Below the pieces are notes generated by a model that was not told where the DNA came from, did no database searches, and saw only the letters and a program-made list of their open reading frames with translations. A program made the position numbers and the translations under genes. Below, one piece after another: positions 1-17,079 of a DNA stretch of 64,000 bases; within the stretch, counting starts at the first letter, position 1, and each line of letters starts with the position of its first letter. This DNA is from Euleptes europaea (taxonomy: Eukaryota > Chordata > Lepidosauria > Squamata > Sphaerodactylidae): contig NC_079312.1 of the NCBI RefSeq assembly GCF_029931775.1, forward strand, positions 8,749,821 through 8,813,820. Direction: 5' to 3'.

Positions 1-1740
1 GGTGCTACTGGACTCTTGCCCTTTTCTGCTTGACCCTTTGGGTGAGCCGCACAAAGCAGGACCGAAGGCGCAGCAAGGGGGTTTTCCGGAGCAAACCTTC
101 CTCCTGCTCAATGTCAACACCATGCCCTTTTGTCTTTGGGGAAAGGGAAGCGGGCGTGTCTGCCCCAGGAGGAGCCCGGTGGCCCCTTTGTCCCAGCACC
201 TTTGGAGGTTGGAGGGGGCTTCAGGTTGCAGAAGCACATCGCTGAGCGAGAGGCAGTGGAAGGAGGGAGGGTCTGAAAGCATCCTGGCTCCCCTTCCAAT
301 ATGCTGCTGCAGGTAGCTCAAAATCAAGGTTGCAATCTTGGATCTCCAGAAATTTTAATTTTCAAGTTCAGGATGTTCTAACAGAATAGATAAACAAGGT
401 TTTCAGGAGGGTGGGCTGTTGGTGGGGAGATTTGGAGTGGGGGGGGGAGGGATGGGGCAGAGCCGAGGGTGCTGAAGGGGCTGGGAAGAAGAGGAGGGTT
501 GAGTGGGACACGTGGACTGTGGCTCTCCTTGACCCTTGGGTGAGCCACACAATGCAGAACCTAAACCACAGAAAGGGGGATTTTCGGAGGAAACCTTCCT
601 CCTCCTCCTCAATATCAGTGCTGTGCCCTTTTGTCTTTGGGAAATGGAAGCAGGTGTGTCAGGCCTTTTCCATGCAGGTGATGTGTTCCAGGTGTGATGC
701 TTTCGGGAAGCATCCCCCCCCCCCCGCATCACAGAGCATTTGGGAGGTCTCCCTCTTTTCTCTGATCTCTCCTAGACCTGCTTTGCTGTGAACCTCAAGC
801 TCTCCACCACACCTGGGCGGCTCTGCCCCCTTCAAACCCCCCCTGCACCTGCTCAAATAGCAGCCATTTCCCCTGGCATGGGGGGGGGGAGTCTGTTTTG
901 GTTTTTTAATCATTATAACAAAGCACCTATCGGGCTGTGTGTGTATTACGTTCCATTAAGTCAATTCTGACTCATGGCTACCCTATGAATTAATGTCCCC
1001 TAAAATGTTCTATCGCTGTTATATTACTCAATTGCAGAGTTTTAAAATAAACTGGAAAAGCACCTGTGGCATGTGGGGGGGGGACTGTGGCCACTGCATC
1101 AATGGGGGAATTACACAAGCCTTTCCCTTGGTGGAAAACACCTTAGATTGTCTCCCCTCCCCACCTCCCCATGCACACCTCTCCTTCTCCCTCATCAGTC
1201 TCCTGTAGTTTGGGGCTGTTTTTCTGGGCGTTCATGAAGTGGTGTTTTTCCTTCGTGGATCTGTTCGGGGTCAGCAGGCAAGATCCATGGTCCGTGTCTG
1301 GCACATGTCTAAATCGGAGCCTCAGGCCTGGTCCGCATATCCAGGAGGAAGAGCTGGTAGAGGCCTGAGGGGGTGGAGTAGAAGGCATGAATTTTGGCAC
1401 TTTTCGTCTGCTTTTTCCATGTGTGGATTCACTTGAGACTGGGAGTGGAGGAACGCATCTCCCCTACACACACACACACACACACAATATTGCAGGAAAG
1501 CATCATGACCAGCACAGGCCAGGAAGGCAGAGCTGTTTCCTTGTCAGACTACTTTTCTCTGTGCAGGGAGATTGTCATTCCTAGCTGGCAGTCCACCCCC
1601 AGCATGTTTTCCTTGTTTTGGAGCCATCAGGAAGGAATCCCTCAGAGTGGAGGAGGGAGTGGTTGTGCCTTCAGGCAGGGTCAGGGAGGCATCACCCCCA
1701 CCCTATAGATGAGCAGAGGATGGGGAGGAGCATTTTGGGG
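1..1740 (+). promoter_or_regulatory. 5' module of cassette A0 (candidate promoter and noncoding exon)
   Basis: GC-rich DNA with landmarks seen in all four 5' modules: cctttggagg near 200, a donor-like gggtgagc at about 40 and 540, aaaccttcctcctcctc near 590, and ggggtcagcaggcaaga near 1268. The landmarks occur twice here, so part of the module is itself tandemly repeated. The first 20 bases look like the 3' tail of a PLE repeat. By position it would supply the noncoding first exon of A0. No long ORF in it looks coding. A (CA)n run lies at 1466-1487. Confidence 0.4.
940..1045 (-). repeat. Old Bov-B/Sauria-type 3' tail
   Basis: The stretch reads ttaagtcaattctgactcat followed by a diverged form of the Bov-B 3' end in reverse orientation. 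It is much more diverged than the other Bov-B tails here. Confidence 0.5.
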
Positions 1741-1788
1741 AGGGATGTATAAGAAAGGTCAGACCTCTGCCCATATAGAGGCTGGGAG

Positions 1789-1985
1789 ATGAAGCTGCTT
1801 TATGATGAATCAGACCATCGGTCCACCAAAGTCAGTATTGCCTGCTCTGACTGGCCATGGCTGTCCAGGTTCTCAGTCTTTCACAGAATCAACTACCTGA
1901 TGTTTTAACTGGAGAGTCCGGGAAATGAACCTGGGACCTTCTGCCTGTGAAGCAGATGCTCAACCACTGAGCCATGCCACCATCA
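1789..1985 (-). repeat. tRNA-derived SINE
   Basis: On the minus strand it begins with a tRNA-like head (gccatggctcagtggttgag, then a B-box-like aggttcattt). It ends with a body reading gactttggtggaccgatggt and cataaagcagcttcat. The same family recurs at 62855-63055 and 63718-63885. Confidence 0.75.
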
Positions 1986-2029
1986 CCACCCCGATAGGCT
2001 GGGAGACCCAGGTTCAAATCCCACTTCCG

Positions 2030-2722
2030 ATATGAGTCAACAGTGTGATATGGCGGCTAAGAAAGCCAATGCAATTTTGGGCTGCATCAATAAAAGTATT
2101 GTGTCTAGATCAAGGGAAGTAATACTACCACTGTATTCTGCATTGGTCAGACCTCACTTGGAATACTGTGTCCAGTTTTGGGCTCCACAATTTAAGAAGG
2201 ATGTTGACAAGTTAGAGTGTGTCCAGAGGAGGGCGACCACAATGGTCAGAGATCTGCAATCCATGCCCTATGAGAAGGGAGTTGGGTTTGTTTAGTATGG
2301 AGAAGGTTGAGGGGAGACATGATAGCCATGTTTAAATATTTGAAGGGATGTCATGTTGATGAGGGAACTAGCTTGTTCTCTGTTGCTTCAGAGATTAGGA
2401 CATGGAGTAATGGATTTAAACTAATAGAAAAGCGATTCCACCTAAACATTAGGAAGAACTTTCTGACAGTGAGGGCTGTTCCATGGTGGAATGCGCTGCC
2501 TCGGAGGGGGGGTGGAGTCGTTCCCCCCCCCCGTCTTTGGAGGTCTTTAAGCAGAAGCTGGATGGCCATCTGTCAGGAGGGCTTTGATTGTGGGATCCTG
2601 CATTGCAGGGAGAGGGTTGGGGTCACTGGGGATGTGGGGGGGAGGTAGTTGTTAATGTTCTGCATTTGCAGGGGTTGGACTAGATGACCCTGGTGGTCTC
2701 TTCCAACTCTATGATTCTATAT
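2030..2722 (+). repeat. CR1 LINE, 3' end with RT C-terminus
   Basis: Translation gives [20 protein letters not shown] and [19 protein letters not shown], then YLKGCHVDEGTSLFSVASE, the C-terminal part of CR1 ORF2. It continues into the typical CR1 3' UTR (ggttggactagatgaccctg) and ends at ccaactctatgattctat. The reading frame is interrupted, so it is a dead 5'-truncated copy. Confidence 0.92.
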
Positions 2723-2729
2723 GGAAGCT

Positions 2730-3130
2730 TATAGGGCAGCCCTTGGGCCATCCACAACCTCTCAGCCTAACCCACTTCACAGGGGCCATTTATGCATGGT
2801 CAATTTTGAAGCTCCTTCAAAGCTCTTTTTAAAAATGCGACTTTAAAAATAACTATTCACTCTCCTGCTCCGTCGTTCCTTTGCATAGCCATTAGCATGT
2901 GCATAGCTAACGTGACACTGTTGTTTTGCATGGTTCTCTTTGGTTATTCTTCGCAGCGGGGGTGGGGGGGCAAGAGCAAAGACAAAAGGTTTGGTTCAGT
3001 GAGCTCTTTTGCCCTATGGGCTCCCCATAAGTCAGCTGAGACTTGAGGGCAAAAAAAGAGACAATTTTTATGCATCTTGAGTTATTTGATATTAGTTCGG
3101 TGAGACATTCACACACATGTACTGATGCTG
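2730..3130. other. Mostly unclassified; fragment of a 5S-type SINE tail
   Basis: No gene seen. A fragment near 3009-3053 (ccccataagtcagctgagac) matches the tail of the 5S rRNA-derived SINEs at 26536-26675 and 47970-48172. The stretch 3060-3180 recurs at 26690-26850 in block B, so it predates the duplication. Confidence 0.6.
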
Positions 3131-3164
3131 GTTAATGGGCCAGGTGAGATAAGTATATATGTGT

Positions 3165-3780
3165 ATCTGTGTAATTGTAGATGTAAGTACACCACATTTC
3201 AAAGGAATCTATTTCCTTCCTATCAGCTTTCTTCAATGTCCAGTTTTCACACCCATACATAGTAATAGGGAATACCATGGCATGAATTAACTTTATCTTA
3301 GTCGCCAGCAACACATTCTTACACTCAAGGAGCTTTTCTAGCTCCTTCATGACATCCCTTACTGGTCTCAATCTCCTTCTGATTTCTTGGCTGCCGTCTC
3401 TCTTTTGGCTGACGATGGAGCCAATGAATAGAAAATCTTGAACAATTTCTATTTCTTCATGGTCAACCTTAAAGTTATGTAATTCCCCAGCAGTCATTAC
3501 TTTTCCCTTCTCGATGTTCAACTGTAATTCTTCTTCGGCACTTTGTGTTTTAACCTTCATGAGTAGTTGTTTAAAGTCTTCACTATTTTATGCCAGTAAA
3601 GTGGTGTCATCTGCACATCTCAAATTGTTAATGTTCCTTCCACCAATTTTCATTCCCCCTTTCTCTAAATCTAATCCAGCTGTCCTTATAATATGTTCTG
3701 CATATGAACTGAAGAGACAGAGAGGCAAAATGCATCCTTGTCTGATAGCTTTGCCAATTGGAAACGATGCTGTTTCTCTA
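3165..3780 (-). repeat. Bov-B (RTE) LINE fragment
   Basis: The minus strand encodes LATKIKLIHAMVFPITMYGC and KADRKEIDSFEMWC, typical of the Bov-B reverse transcriptase C-terminal half. It lies just upstream of the A0 ATG exon. The counterpart at 28370-28905 sits at the same place in block B, so this insertion is older than the duplication. Confidence 0.9.
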
Positions 3781-3843
3781 GATTTTTCTCCCTTTGGCTG
3801 CTGACTCCTGGCTTTCCACCCTCATTCTTTCTCTTCCTCCCAG

Positions 3844-3929
3844 GCAGCAGAGAAAAGACACCCTTGATGCCTCCTCCTCTTTCTCCTGTGTGTGATAAAA
3901 GGAAAAGAAGCACCATGCAGCAAGCTCGG
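3844..3929 (+). CDS. Cassette A0, exon with start codon (MQQAR)
   Basis: A pyrimidine tract and cag end at 3843 and a gtaagt donor begins at 3930. The only start codon in the right frame is at 3915 and gives MQQAR. The exon ends in phase 0, which fits the KRAB A exon at 4618. The paralogous exon in block B is 28967-29057 (MQQAQ), and the equivalent exons of genes A and B code MKPAQ. The upstream part of the exon is 5' UTR. Confidence 0.6.
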
Positions 3930-4293
3930 GTAAGTGGGGGGGATCACTGGGGAGACGTGCAGTGGAAGGCAGGAATGCCTCCTCAGTTGCAAGACTCAGA
4001 GGATCAGGCTCATGGACCTGTGTTCTGGCACTGCATGATGTCAAGTCTGCCCACTGTGAGGCAGGAAAAGTGCTCCCCCCACCCCATCTAGGATGGTGTG
4101 AGTAGAGAAGCCCAGGCAGAGCCTATGGAACAGTAATGGCTTATGAAGATGGACATCTCTGGCCTCTTCTGCGCAAGGCTGCTAGCCCCCCATCCATGAA
4201 GATAGCCCCATTGGCTCCAAGATGCCCCTAAGGAGGGCCGAAAGTGGGGGGAAAAACGTCCCCCAGGATTCTTCTTCCCTCCTTCCTGTACTA

Positions 4294-4509
4294 GGGTTGC
4301 CAACCTGCAGGTGATACCTGGAGATCTCCAGCTATTACAATTGATCTCCAGACAACCAAGATCAGTTCCCCTGGAGAAAATGGCTGCTTTGGAGGGTGGA
4401 CTCTATAGCATTATACCCTCCGGAGCTCCCTCCCCTCCCAACCCCCCCTCCCCAGGACCTACCCCAAAAATCTCCAGGTATTTCCTAACTGGGAGTTGGC
4501 AACCCTAAT
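4294..4509. mobile_element. TIR-bearing MITE-like repeat
   Basis: It begins with agggttgccaacc and ends with ggttgccaac in reverse orientation (ggcaaccct), and holds repeated ggagatctccag motifs. The copy at 35157-35405 occupies the same intron in B0. Diverged copies occur at 62278-62480 and 62535-62695. The superfamily is unclear. Confidence 0.6.
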
Positions 4510-4617
4510 TTGTGGTACTCTTCCAGCATTAATTTCCTGTCTTTGGCTTCTTGGCTTTTTCACCCATGGACCAGTTTCCCAGTGATGTAAAGAAATGCTT
4601 CCTTCTTCTTCCTCCAG

Positions 4618-4744
4618 GGTGGGGTGTCCTTTAAAGAGGTGGCTGTGTATTTCACCAAGAGGGAGTGGACCCTGCTGCACCCAGCCCAAAGAGCTCTGTA
4701 CAAGGAAGTCATGCTGCAGAATTTTGGGAACGTGGCCTCTCTGG
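4618..4744 (+). CDS. Cassette A0, KRAB A-box exon
   Basis: A 127-nt exon between cctccag and gtgagg, the classical KRAB A exon size. It codes [20 protein letters not shown] then [20 protein letters not shown] and SLG. The VAVYF, EW, LY and VML signature positions are present. The usual MLE triad reads MLQ, and the acidic stretch before EW is basic (TKREW). In studied KRAB domains the MLE site matters for TRIM28 binding, so this box may repress weakly or differently; that is inference. No finger exon lies between this cassette and the start of gene A. Confidence 0.85.
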
Positions 4745-5316
4745 GTGAGGATCTTTTCCCCCTGGGCTGTCTCCCTCTTGCTGGGAGGAAGTCCCTTAAG
4801 AGGGAGGACGTGTTCAGGCAGTCCTGCCCTGGGCCTAATGGCTGATCTTTGCCACCCTCCATGATTCTTCCTCTGATGTGAGAGGGGTTCTGGGCTCTCC
4901 TTGCAGAGTGGAGGCTCCTGCCTGGCAGTCCTGTGTCTGGAACACATGAGAGGGCATCAGAAGTGACAACGGATGTCTGGTTTGGAGATGGTGGGGAAGG
5001 CTTAGTATGGGCTTCCCTCCTGTCTTGCCTTGCCTGGGCTGAGAGGTGGTTGTGGAGTGAACTCTGCTGGCTCCTCTGCCACTTTACTTAATTCCCAGCT
5101 GGCATTTCAAGATCAACTGGGCATAGAGTAGGCACAGAACTGCCAGTGCCAGATGGGTGGTTGTTGACCCAATAACGTACTCCACCTTAGTTATCTGGCC
5201 AGTCAGCACCCTTATTAGTTGTGTGTTTTGGAAAGGACAGTCGATCTCACTGGGAATTGTTGAATATATATGCTCACAGAAGAGCTATAATTTTGTATTT
5301 TTTTCTGATAAAAAAG

Positions 5317-5409
5317 GACCTGAGATGGCTAAGCCTGACCTCATATCCTTGCTGGAGGAGGAGGAAGAGCCTTTTCTCCTAATCTCTGAAAATGAAGAGG
5401 AGCTGGCAG
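5317..5409 (+). CDS. Cassette A0, KRAB B-box exon
   Basis: A 93-nt exon after tctgataaaaaag, ending at gcag|gtagtt. Taking the split glycine codon from 4744, it codes GPEMAKPDLISLLEEEEEPF and LLISENEEELAG. KPDLISLLE is the KRAB B-box core. The exon ends in phase 1, exactly the phase needed by the finger exon at 11743 and by the KRAB B exon at 10761. A0 could therefore be an alternative 5' cassette of gene A, a KRAB-only transcript, or the remains of a gene that lost its fingers. Confidence 0.8.
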
Positions 5410-5630
5410 GTAGTTGTTCAGACCTGTCATGGGACTTCATGTTGTCTGCCCTTTCTTCCAAGGGTGGGGGATTTCTGTGTCCTTGTTTATTCTCTCACAG
5501 TTACTTCTCCTCACAAGAGGCTGGATGAGTTGTGAATGCTGAAATAGTGCTTTTGGATCTTTGTGAAAATTGGGGACTTCCTACTACCAAGTCAGAATGT
5601 GTCTTCCAAGTATGATCCACTCTGAGAGAC

Positions 5631-5860
5631 GGGGGGGGGGGGGGGGGAGGTGCTACCGCATTTGTATTCCCAGTGATGTATTAAGAGTTTGAAAATGTTA
5701 TAAAAAATACTGTTCGCACTTTGTTTGGCCCCTTTAGCTGTGAAGACGTCTCCCAACCATTTATAAGCCGTTGTATCCAAAAACCCTTTTAAAGCGATGT
5801 TTTTTATAACATTTTAAAATTCTTAATACATTGCTGGGAATACAAAGTGCGGTAACCCCC
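5631..5860. mobile_element. MITE present only in block A
   Basis: A 230-bp segment absent from the matching place in block B (around 36539). Its ends are inverted repeats of about 60 bp (tttgtattcccag...atgt against acattgctgggaatacaaa). The left end is a 17-base G run, the right end ccccc. No clear target duplication is visible. It inserted after the block duplicated. Confidence 0.65.
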
Positions 5861-6539
5861 AGAGGCTTTCAGGGAAGGGTGTTTGCCAGCCCTTTTTCTC
5901 CCAAGTTCCCTTTGACTAGAGATGCCAGTCCTTGATCTTGGGATGCTGTCCCTGCAAAGTGGTTGCTTTTCTGTAGAGATGTAGGCCAAAGCAACCCCAG
6001 ACAGCTCTGACAAGAACACATTTGCCACCTGAGCACACAGCAGTGTTGTAAGCCATTCTGGAGGGTCTGGCGCATACAATATGCCCATATAAAATCCAGC
6101 CTCTCGCAGAGGGAATCTGGACTTTCTCAGCATATTTTAAACCCTAGCCAGGATTTGTCTGTTCCAATTAACAGGTTACCTGTTGTCTGGATCAGCCAGT
6201 CAGGACTCTGATTAAGTACCCCAACAAATGTTTGGGAGGGGATTTGGGGGGGGGGCTCCACTGCAGATCCCTGAGTGGAGCTTAGCGGGGCATAATGCCA
6301 TGAAGTTCACCCTCCCCACAAGAGAACCAATCTTCGAAACCTGGAGAATAGTTGAATTTCTAGATCTCCATGCACTGGTGGGAGGCTGACAACCTCTGTT
6401 CAACAGCTTTTACAGGCTCCAAAAACCAAGACAAATTTTATTTACTGCGAGGCAACCCCACTCCTGATAATTATCAAGATTTTTTATATTTCTTATTTTA
6501 CACCCAGCTGTGTTTCCCAGGCTTCTGCTTCAGTGTGGT

Positions 6540-7830
6540 GGAGGGAGTGCTTTGGTTAGCTGAATGGGGCTGGGGGGTGGAGGGAGAGAGAAAGGGAGGT
6601 GCTCCCATGCAAGAGAGAAAGAAGGGGGAATGCTGCAGAAGGGGGGAAGAGAGGGCCTTCCCTCAATCCCCCATCTCCACTGTCCCCTCCCATTTATCAC
6701 TGAGAGACCCCTGGTCCCTTTGTGAAGAGCCACAAGATCCCTGCAGCGGCATTAAAAGCTTTCAGGGAACCCGGCACCCGGACAGGGCTCAAGTGGCTGC
6801 ATGTTCCAGAGGCACCTTTGGAAAGGAGAGGCAGTGGAAGGAAGGAGGGAAGCTTTGGGGAACTGAGGAGGAGATTTGGGGTGGGAGGAGGAGAGAGCAG
6901 ATACAGGAGGGGGAAAGGGGGGCTGATAGTGCAGTTTTGGGGGAACAAGGATGCAACAGTTGCGGGAAGGTGTAGGGCTGAGGAGGAGATTGGGGGGCAG
7001 GTGTGGGAGGGATGCTTAAGACAGTTCTGAGGGAGCTGGGTGCTGATATGTGGGAAAACTGTGTGTGGCACTTTACGCTCCAAAGTATCACACAAAAGAG
7101 GACCTAAAGAATGGAAAGGGGGATGTTTTGAGGAAACCTTCCTCTTCAGTATCAACACCGTGCCCTTTTGTGTTTGGAAGTGGAAGCAGGAGTCCATGCA
7201 AACACTTTGCTCCGGATTCGATGCTTTTAGGAATTTTTTTCCCCCATGCTTCACCACAACTTTCATGGAGCATTTAGTCACCTCCTGGACTTTCCCTTGT
7301 CTTTTCTGCTATCTTTCCCAAACCAGTTTTGCTGTGCAGTTGACGATCCCAAGGACTCAAGCGTACCCTTTAGATTGCCCTCCACCCCAGTTCTTCCTTT
7401 TAAAATTTCTATTTCCAAATCAATCTCCTGTAATTTGTGGGCTGTTTTTCTACCCTCCTGGTTACGCACAAAGGGGTGTTTTCTTTCCAAGCCCCTTTAG
7501 CTTATTAACCACAGTTCCCTCTTCGGGGTCAGCAGGCAAGAGTCCAGCACGTGTCTAAATCTGAGCCTCAGGCATGGTCCAGATATCCAGGAGTAGGAGC
7601 TGGCAGAGACCTGAGGTGGTGGAGTGGATGGTGTGGATTTCGATACTGTTCTGCTTTTTCTATATGTGGATTCAAAGTGGCTTCATTTGAAACTGAGAGT
7701 GGAGGGACACATTTTTACTTCTTTTAAAATCTCCCTGCTACGGATGACCATCATGGCCAGCACAGGCTGAGAGGGCAGGAACTGGGCACTAAAAAATGTT
7801 TCTCACCCTTTCTCTTCCTCTCCCTCCTAG
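6540..7830 (+). promoter_or_regulatory. 5' module of gene A (candidate promoter and noncoding exons)
   Basis: Purine- and GC-rich DNA nearly identical to 37150-38404 upstream of gene B, and related to 1-1740 and 22080-26290. Shared landmarks are gaggcacctttgga near 6810, gaggaaaccttcctcttcag near 7130, ggggtcagcaggcaagag near 7525 and catggccagcacaggctga near 7752. Long ORFs on both strands here are low-complexity and not conserved as protein. Its position argues for the promoter and untranslated first exon of gene A; there is no direct evidence of a start site. Confidence 0.4.
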
Positions 7831-7901
7831 GCAACCGTGAAAAGACACCCTTGATGACTTTTCTGCCATCTCCTCTGTGTTCTGAAGGGAAAAGAGGCAC
7901 C

Positions 7902-7916
<15 letters not shown>
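7831..7916 (+). CDS. Gene A exon with start codon (MKPAQ)
   Basis: The acceptor ctccctcctag ends at 7830 and the donor gtatac begins at 7917. The start codon at 7902 in context caccatga gives MKPAQ and leaves phase 0. The 86-nt exon matches gene B 38405-38490. The upstream 71 nt are 5' UTR. This start was chosen because it is the only one that keeps the KRAB A frame and is conserved in all four cassettes. Confidence 0.75.
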
Positions 7917-14027
<6,111 letters not shown>

Positions 14028-14600
14028 ATGCTTGGAGTGTAGGAAAATCTTCAATCCGAGGGGAAGCTTTACTATCCATCAAAGAATTCACACGGGAGGA
14101 ACCATATAAATGCCTGGATTGTGGGAAAAGCTTCAATCAGAGGGGAAGTTTTACTATCCATCAAAGGATTCACACAGGGCAGGAACCATATAAAGGCCTA
14201 GAGTGTGGGAAAAGTTTCATTCGGAATCACATTCTTACTTCCCACCAAATAATTTAAATGGTGGAGAAACCAAACCAATGCCTGGATTGTGGGGAAAACT
14301 TCAGCTTGAATAATGGTCTTATTTACCATGAAAGAATTCAAACGGGTTAAACCAAATACATGCCTGGATTGTGAGGAAAGCTTCCTTGAGAGTAGAACAT
14401 TTATTCCACATCAAAGAATTCACACGGGAGGATCCATATAAATGCCTAGAGTGTAGGGAAAGCTTCAGTCTCAGCAATCAGCTTACTTTCCATCGTATGA
14501 TTCACACGGGAGAATCTATGTACATGCCAGGAGTGTGAGGAAAGCTTCATTCAGAGCGACAGTCTTATTTCCACCCTCAGTGGAGAAAGCATATGAATAA
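14028..14600 (+). pseudogene. Decayed finger repeats downstream of gene A
   Basis: About seven more finger units can be read in shifting frames, for example [20 protein letters not shown] near 14106, [20 protein letters not shown] and [20 protein letters not shown]. Several carry small deletions in the linker or stops. They were once part of the array and now form 3' UTR. Gene B has a shorter set at 46896-47165. Confidence 0.85.
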
Positions 14601-15281
14601 ACTGATTTACAGCTAGTACCCTGGTGACACCCACCAGTCACAGTGTGGTTCCTGTGACAGTCCACTGAGTGGCAGAAAGGGTCGCAGCCAGTCCCCACCC
14701 ACTGCTGCCGCCACAACCTTCCCCTACTGCCGCCACAACTTCAGAGGGCAGACCATAGGGCTTCACATCTCCACTGATCTCCGTCTGCTCTCCACACTCA
14801 GCCTTCTCCAAGCTCCATTCCAAGATTTCTCAGAATTTCCCAAGTTAGAACTGGCAAGCCTGGATGAGTGTCTCAGTCATGGCCCACCAGGCAGCGGTAT
14901 GGCATAAACTGGGGGGAACAGAGGACAACACCTTCAATTGAGTCTAAAACACACCTCCCCCCATACTCCTCCAGGGAAGGGTGTCCATGTGTCAAACAAG
15001 GAACATGGGACTGAACCCATAGTAACTCAAAGAGAAAGCCCACCCATTCCAGAAATCTTTGAAATTCACAGATTGGTGCTGCCTAAAGGTACTAAAATTA
15101 TTCACACAAACAATTTTTGTCAGTAAACCCAACATTTTTCCTCCAGAAGATCATTATGCCCCCCTTTTGATCATTCATGGATCCAAGGAAAAAACCAAAT
15201 GAGATATTCTAAAATATTTTTTCCCCATCAAAAAGACCAATTTTTGTAGAAAAATAGAGGAAAAAATGACAACTCTTAAAA

Positions 15282-15284
<3 letters not shown>
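14600..15284 (+). other. 3' flank of gene A, shared with gene B
   Basis: It matches 47160-47880 closely (for example ctccacactcagccttct) but holds no recognisable exon. Probably 3' UTR; no convincing polyadenylation signal was identified in this copy. Confidence 0.5.

Positions 15285-15359
<75 letters not shown>
15285..15359. repeat. (TA)n microsatellite
   Basis: About 75 bases of uninterrupted TA dinucleotide. The same position in block B (about 47840) has only a short AT stretch, so the run expanded in copy A or contracted in copy B. Confidence 0.97.
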
Positions 15360-15361
<2 letters not shown>

Positions 15362-15419
15362 GCTTCAATATGGTGTGGCGCCAAGAGGCAATGGTTTTTT
15401 GCCTCCTAAGGTCCAACCT

Positions 15420-16540
15420 ATATGTCTGACTACATACAGTTTTACCTTTTCCCCAAGATTGTAAATTCCAAGATTACATGGTCACTTCTACCCAGGGTGC
15501 CTACTACTTTAACCTCATCAACCAGCTCAGATTCATGTATTTCTTCACAAGTATACACATCTTTGACATATAATGCTACTCCTCCCCCCTTCCCTATCTG
15601 TCTATCCCTTTTAAACAAGTTGTACCCCTCAATCTTAATATTCCAATTATGAGTGACATCCCACCAAGTTTCTGGAATATCTATTAGGTCAAAATCCCCT
15701 TCCTGTATTAGGGCTTCAAGTTCTTCCTGCTTGTTTCCCATACTCTGTGCATTAGTGTACAGACATTGAAATCCATGATTTATGTGCCCAGAAGTTTTAG
15801 TTTCTGTACTTACCCGTGAGTTTATGTTTCCTTGCATACATGCCACTCCCTGTAAATCTTTATTATTATCTCCAGTTACTGCCATCATACTAGGCTTTAA
15901 GTTTTTGTCTCACTCTTCCATAGGATTTAGTTTAAAGCCCTCCTGATCAGGTTTGCGAGGCTCTCAGCAAACACTTTTTCCTATCCTTGTGAGGTGCAAA
16001 CCATCCTCCGATAGAAGAGCTTCTTCTCAAAAGCATAAAACATGGTCCAGAAATCCAAACCTCTCTTGACAAACCATCTACGCAGCCAGTCATTAATTTG
16101 TAGTATTCGTCTTTCCCTTCCTAAGCCACAACCTTCAACAGGAAGAACTGATGAAAACACAACCTGCGCCCCCTTCATCTTCTTACCCAGGTCCTTCATC
16201 TTCTTACCCAGAGCTGCATGGTTCTTTTAATACATTCTGCTGTGTCAGGCAAAATCATTTATTACCCTTTCTTGCTCATTCATGTGGGAACAATCTGTGG
16301 ACCTGATGAGTCTTCCTACCCTTTCTGTCACATCCTGGATGCATGCACCTGGTAGACAGCAGACCTCTTGATGTTGGCATACTTTAGACTCTACCCCTCT
16401 CAGTAGGGAATCCCCAATTACCAGAACAGACCTCTTCCTAAATTGGGGAGCGGAAGATTGAGTCCTCTCATGTGCAGGAGCCTGAGAAATTTCTTTCAGG
16501 CTTTGGGGGTGGGGGTAGCCCTTGTTCCAACTCATTAAGA
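15420..16540 (-). repeat. CR1 LINE, ORF1 C-terminus and ORF2 endonuclease start
   Basis: Minus-strand pieces in element order: KRSVLVIGDSLLRGVESKVC at 16245-16535, which is the GDSL-type esterase domain of CR1 ORF1; the ORF1 end (FSSVLPVEGCGLGRERRILQ) at 15981-16199; and the ORF2 AP endonuclease start (CLYTNAQSMGNKQEELEALI, then IPETWWDVTHNW and GGGVALYVKD) at 15442-15888. The frame is broken between pieces. It is a rare view of the 5' half of a CR1, since most copies are 5'-truncated. Confidence 0.9.
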
Positions 16541-16544
16541 ATTG

Positions 16545-16584
16545 TATAGCTACTTATCATCCAATTTGATGATAAGTAGCTATA
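16545..16584. repeat. Perfect 17-bp stem-loop
   Basis: The arm at 16545-16561 pairs with 16568-16584 without mismatch; the loop is caattt. It lies between the CR1 5' region and an L1 insertion, and the L1 target duplication starts inside its right arm. Confidence 0.9.
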
Positions 16585-16596
16585 TTTAGGAATGTA

Positions 16597-17079
16597 CATA
16601 ATTATGAGAACAAAAGACCCATGGAAGAGTTTAAGAACGGCTGAAAATTGTACAATGGTATAAACTGTTTTTTAAATCTGTAAGAGAAGTTGCTGAATAA
16701 TATACTATAAGTCTTATCAATATATATGGTAGATGATGAATAGAGTAGGGAATTCAATTAAGCTGTTTTTCTTTTTGAACAAGAATATATGGTATTCAAG
16801 ATGAATTAACAGTAATTAAGTTGGTTATAATGGTATGCATTATGTACAGTACAAGAGGAATGTTTGAATAGACTAATAAAATAAGGTTAATTTTTTATTC
16901 ATTGAAAGTAAAAGGAAGATAGAAGGCAGTAAAATGATATTTGTTCACCCAAAATAATGTTGTTTCATTATATGTTAGAACAGGGAAATTTCTTGTTATG
17001 TACTGTATTGCAATGTTTGACATGTTTGCACAGTTTTGTGTTGTGAGTAAATGGAAAATAAAAACATTTAATGAAAAAA
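16597..17079 (+). repeat. L1-type LINE 3' end with target duplication
   Basis: An AT-rich 3' UTR-like segment ending in an A-rich tail. A 16-bp direct repeat (tatatttaggaatgta) flanks it at 16581-16596 and 17080-17095. The class is inferred from the A-rich tail and long target duplication; no coding part remains. Confidence 0.7.

Noticed and set aside
1925-1978. Possible tRNA gene (cloverleaf-like head on the minus strand)
   Set aside because: It continues into a SINE body and has sister copies at 62855 and 63718, so it is a SINE promoter, not a tRNA gene.
6697-7281. 194-residue minus-strand ORF, also at 37325-37912
   Set aside because: Lies in the purine-rich 5' module. The paralogous ORF differs by frame shifts, so the DNA and not the protein is conserved.
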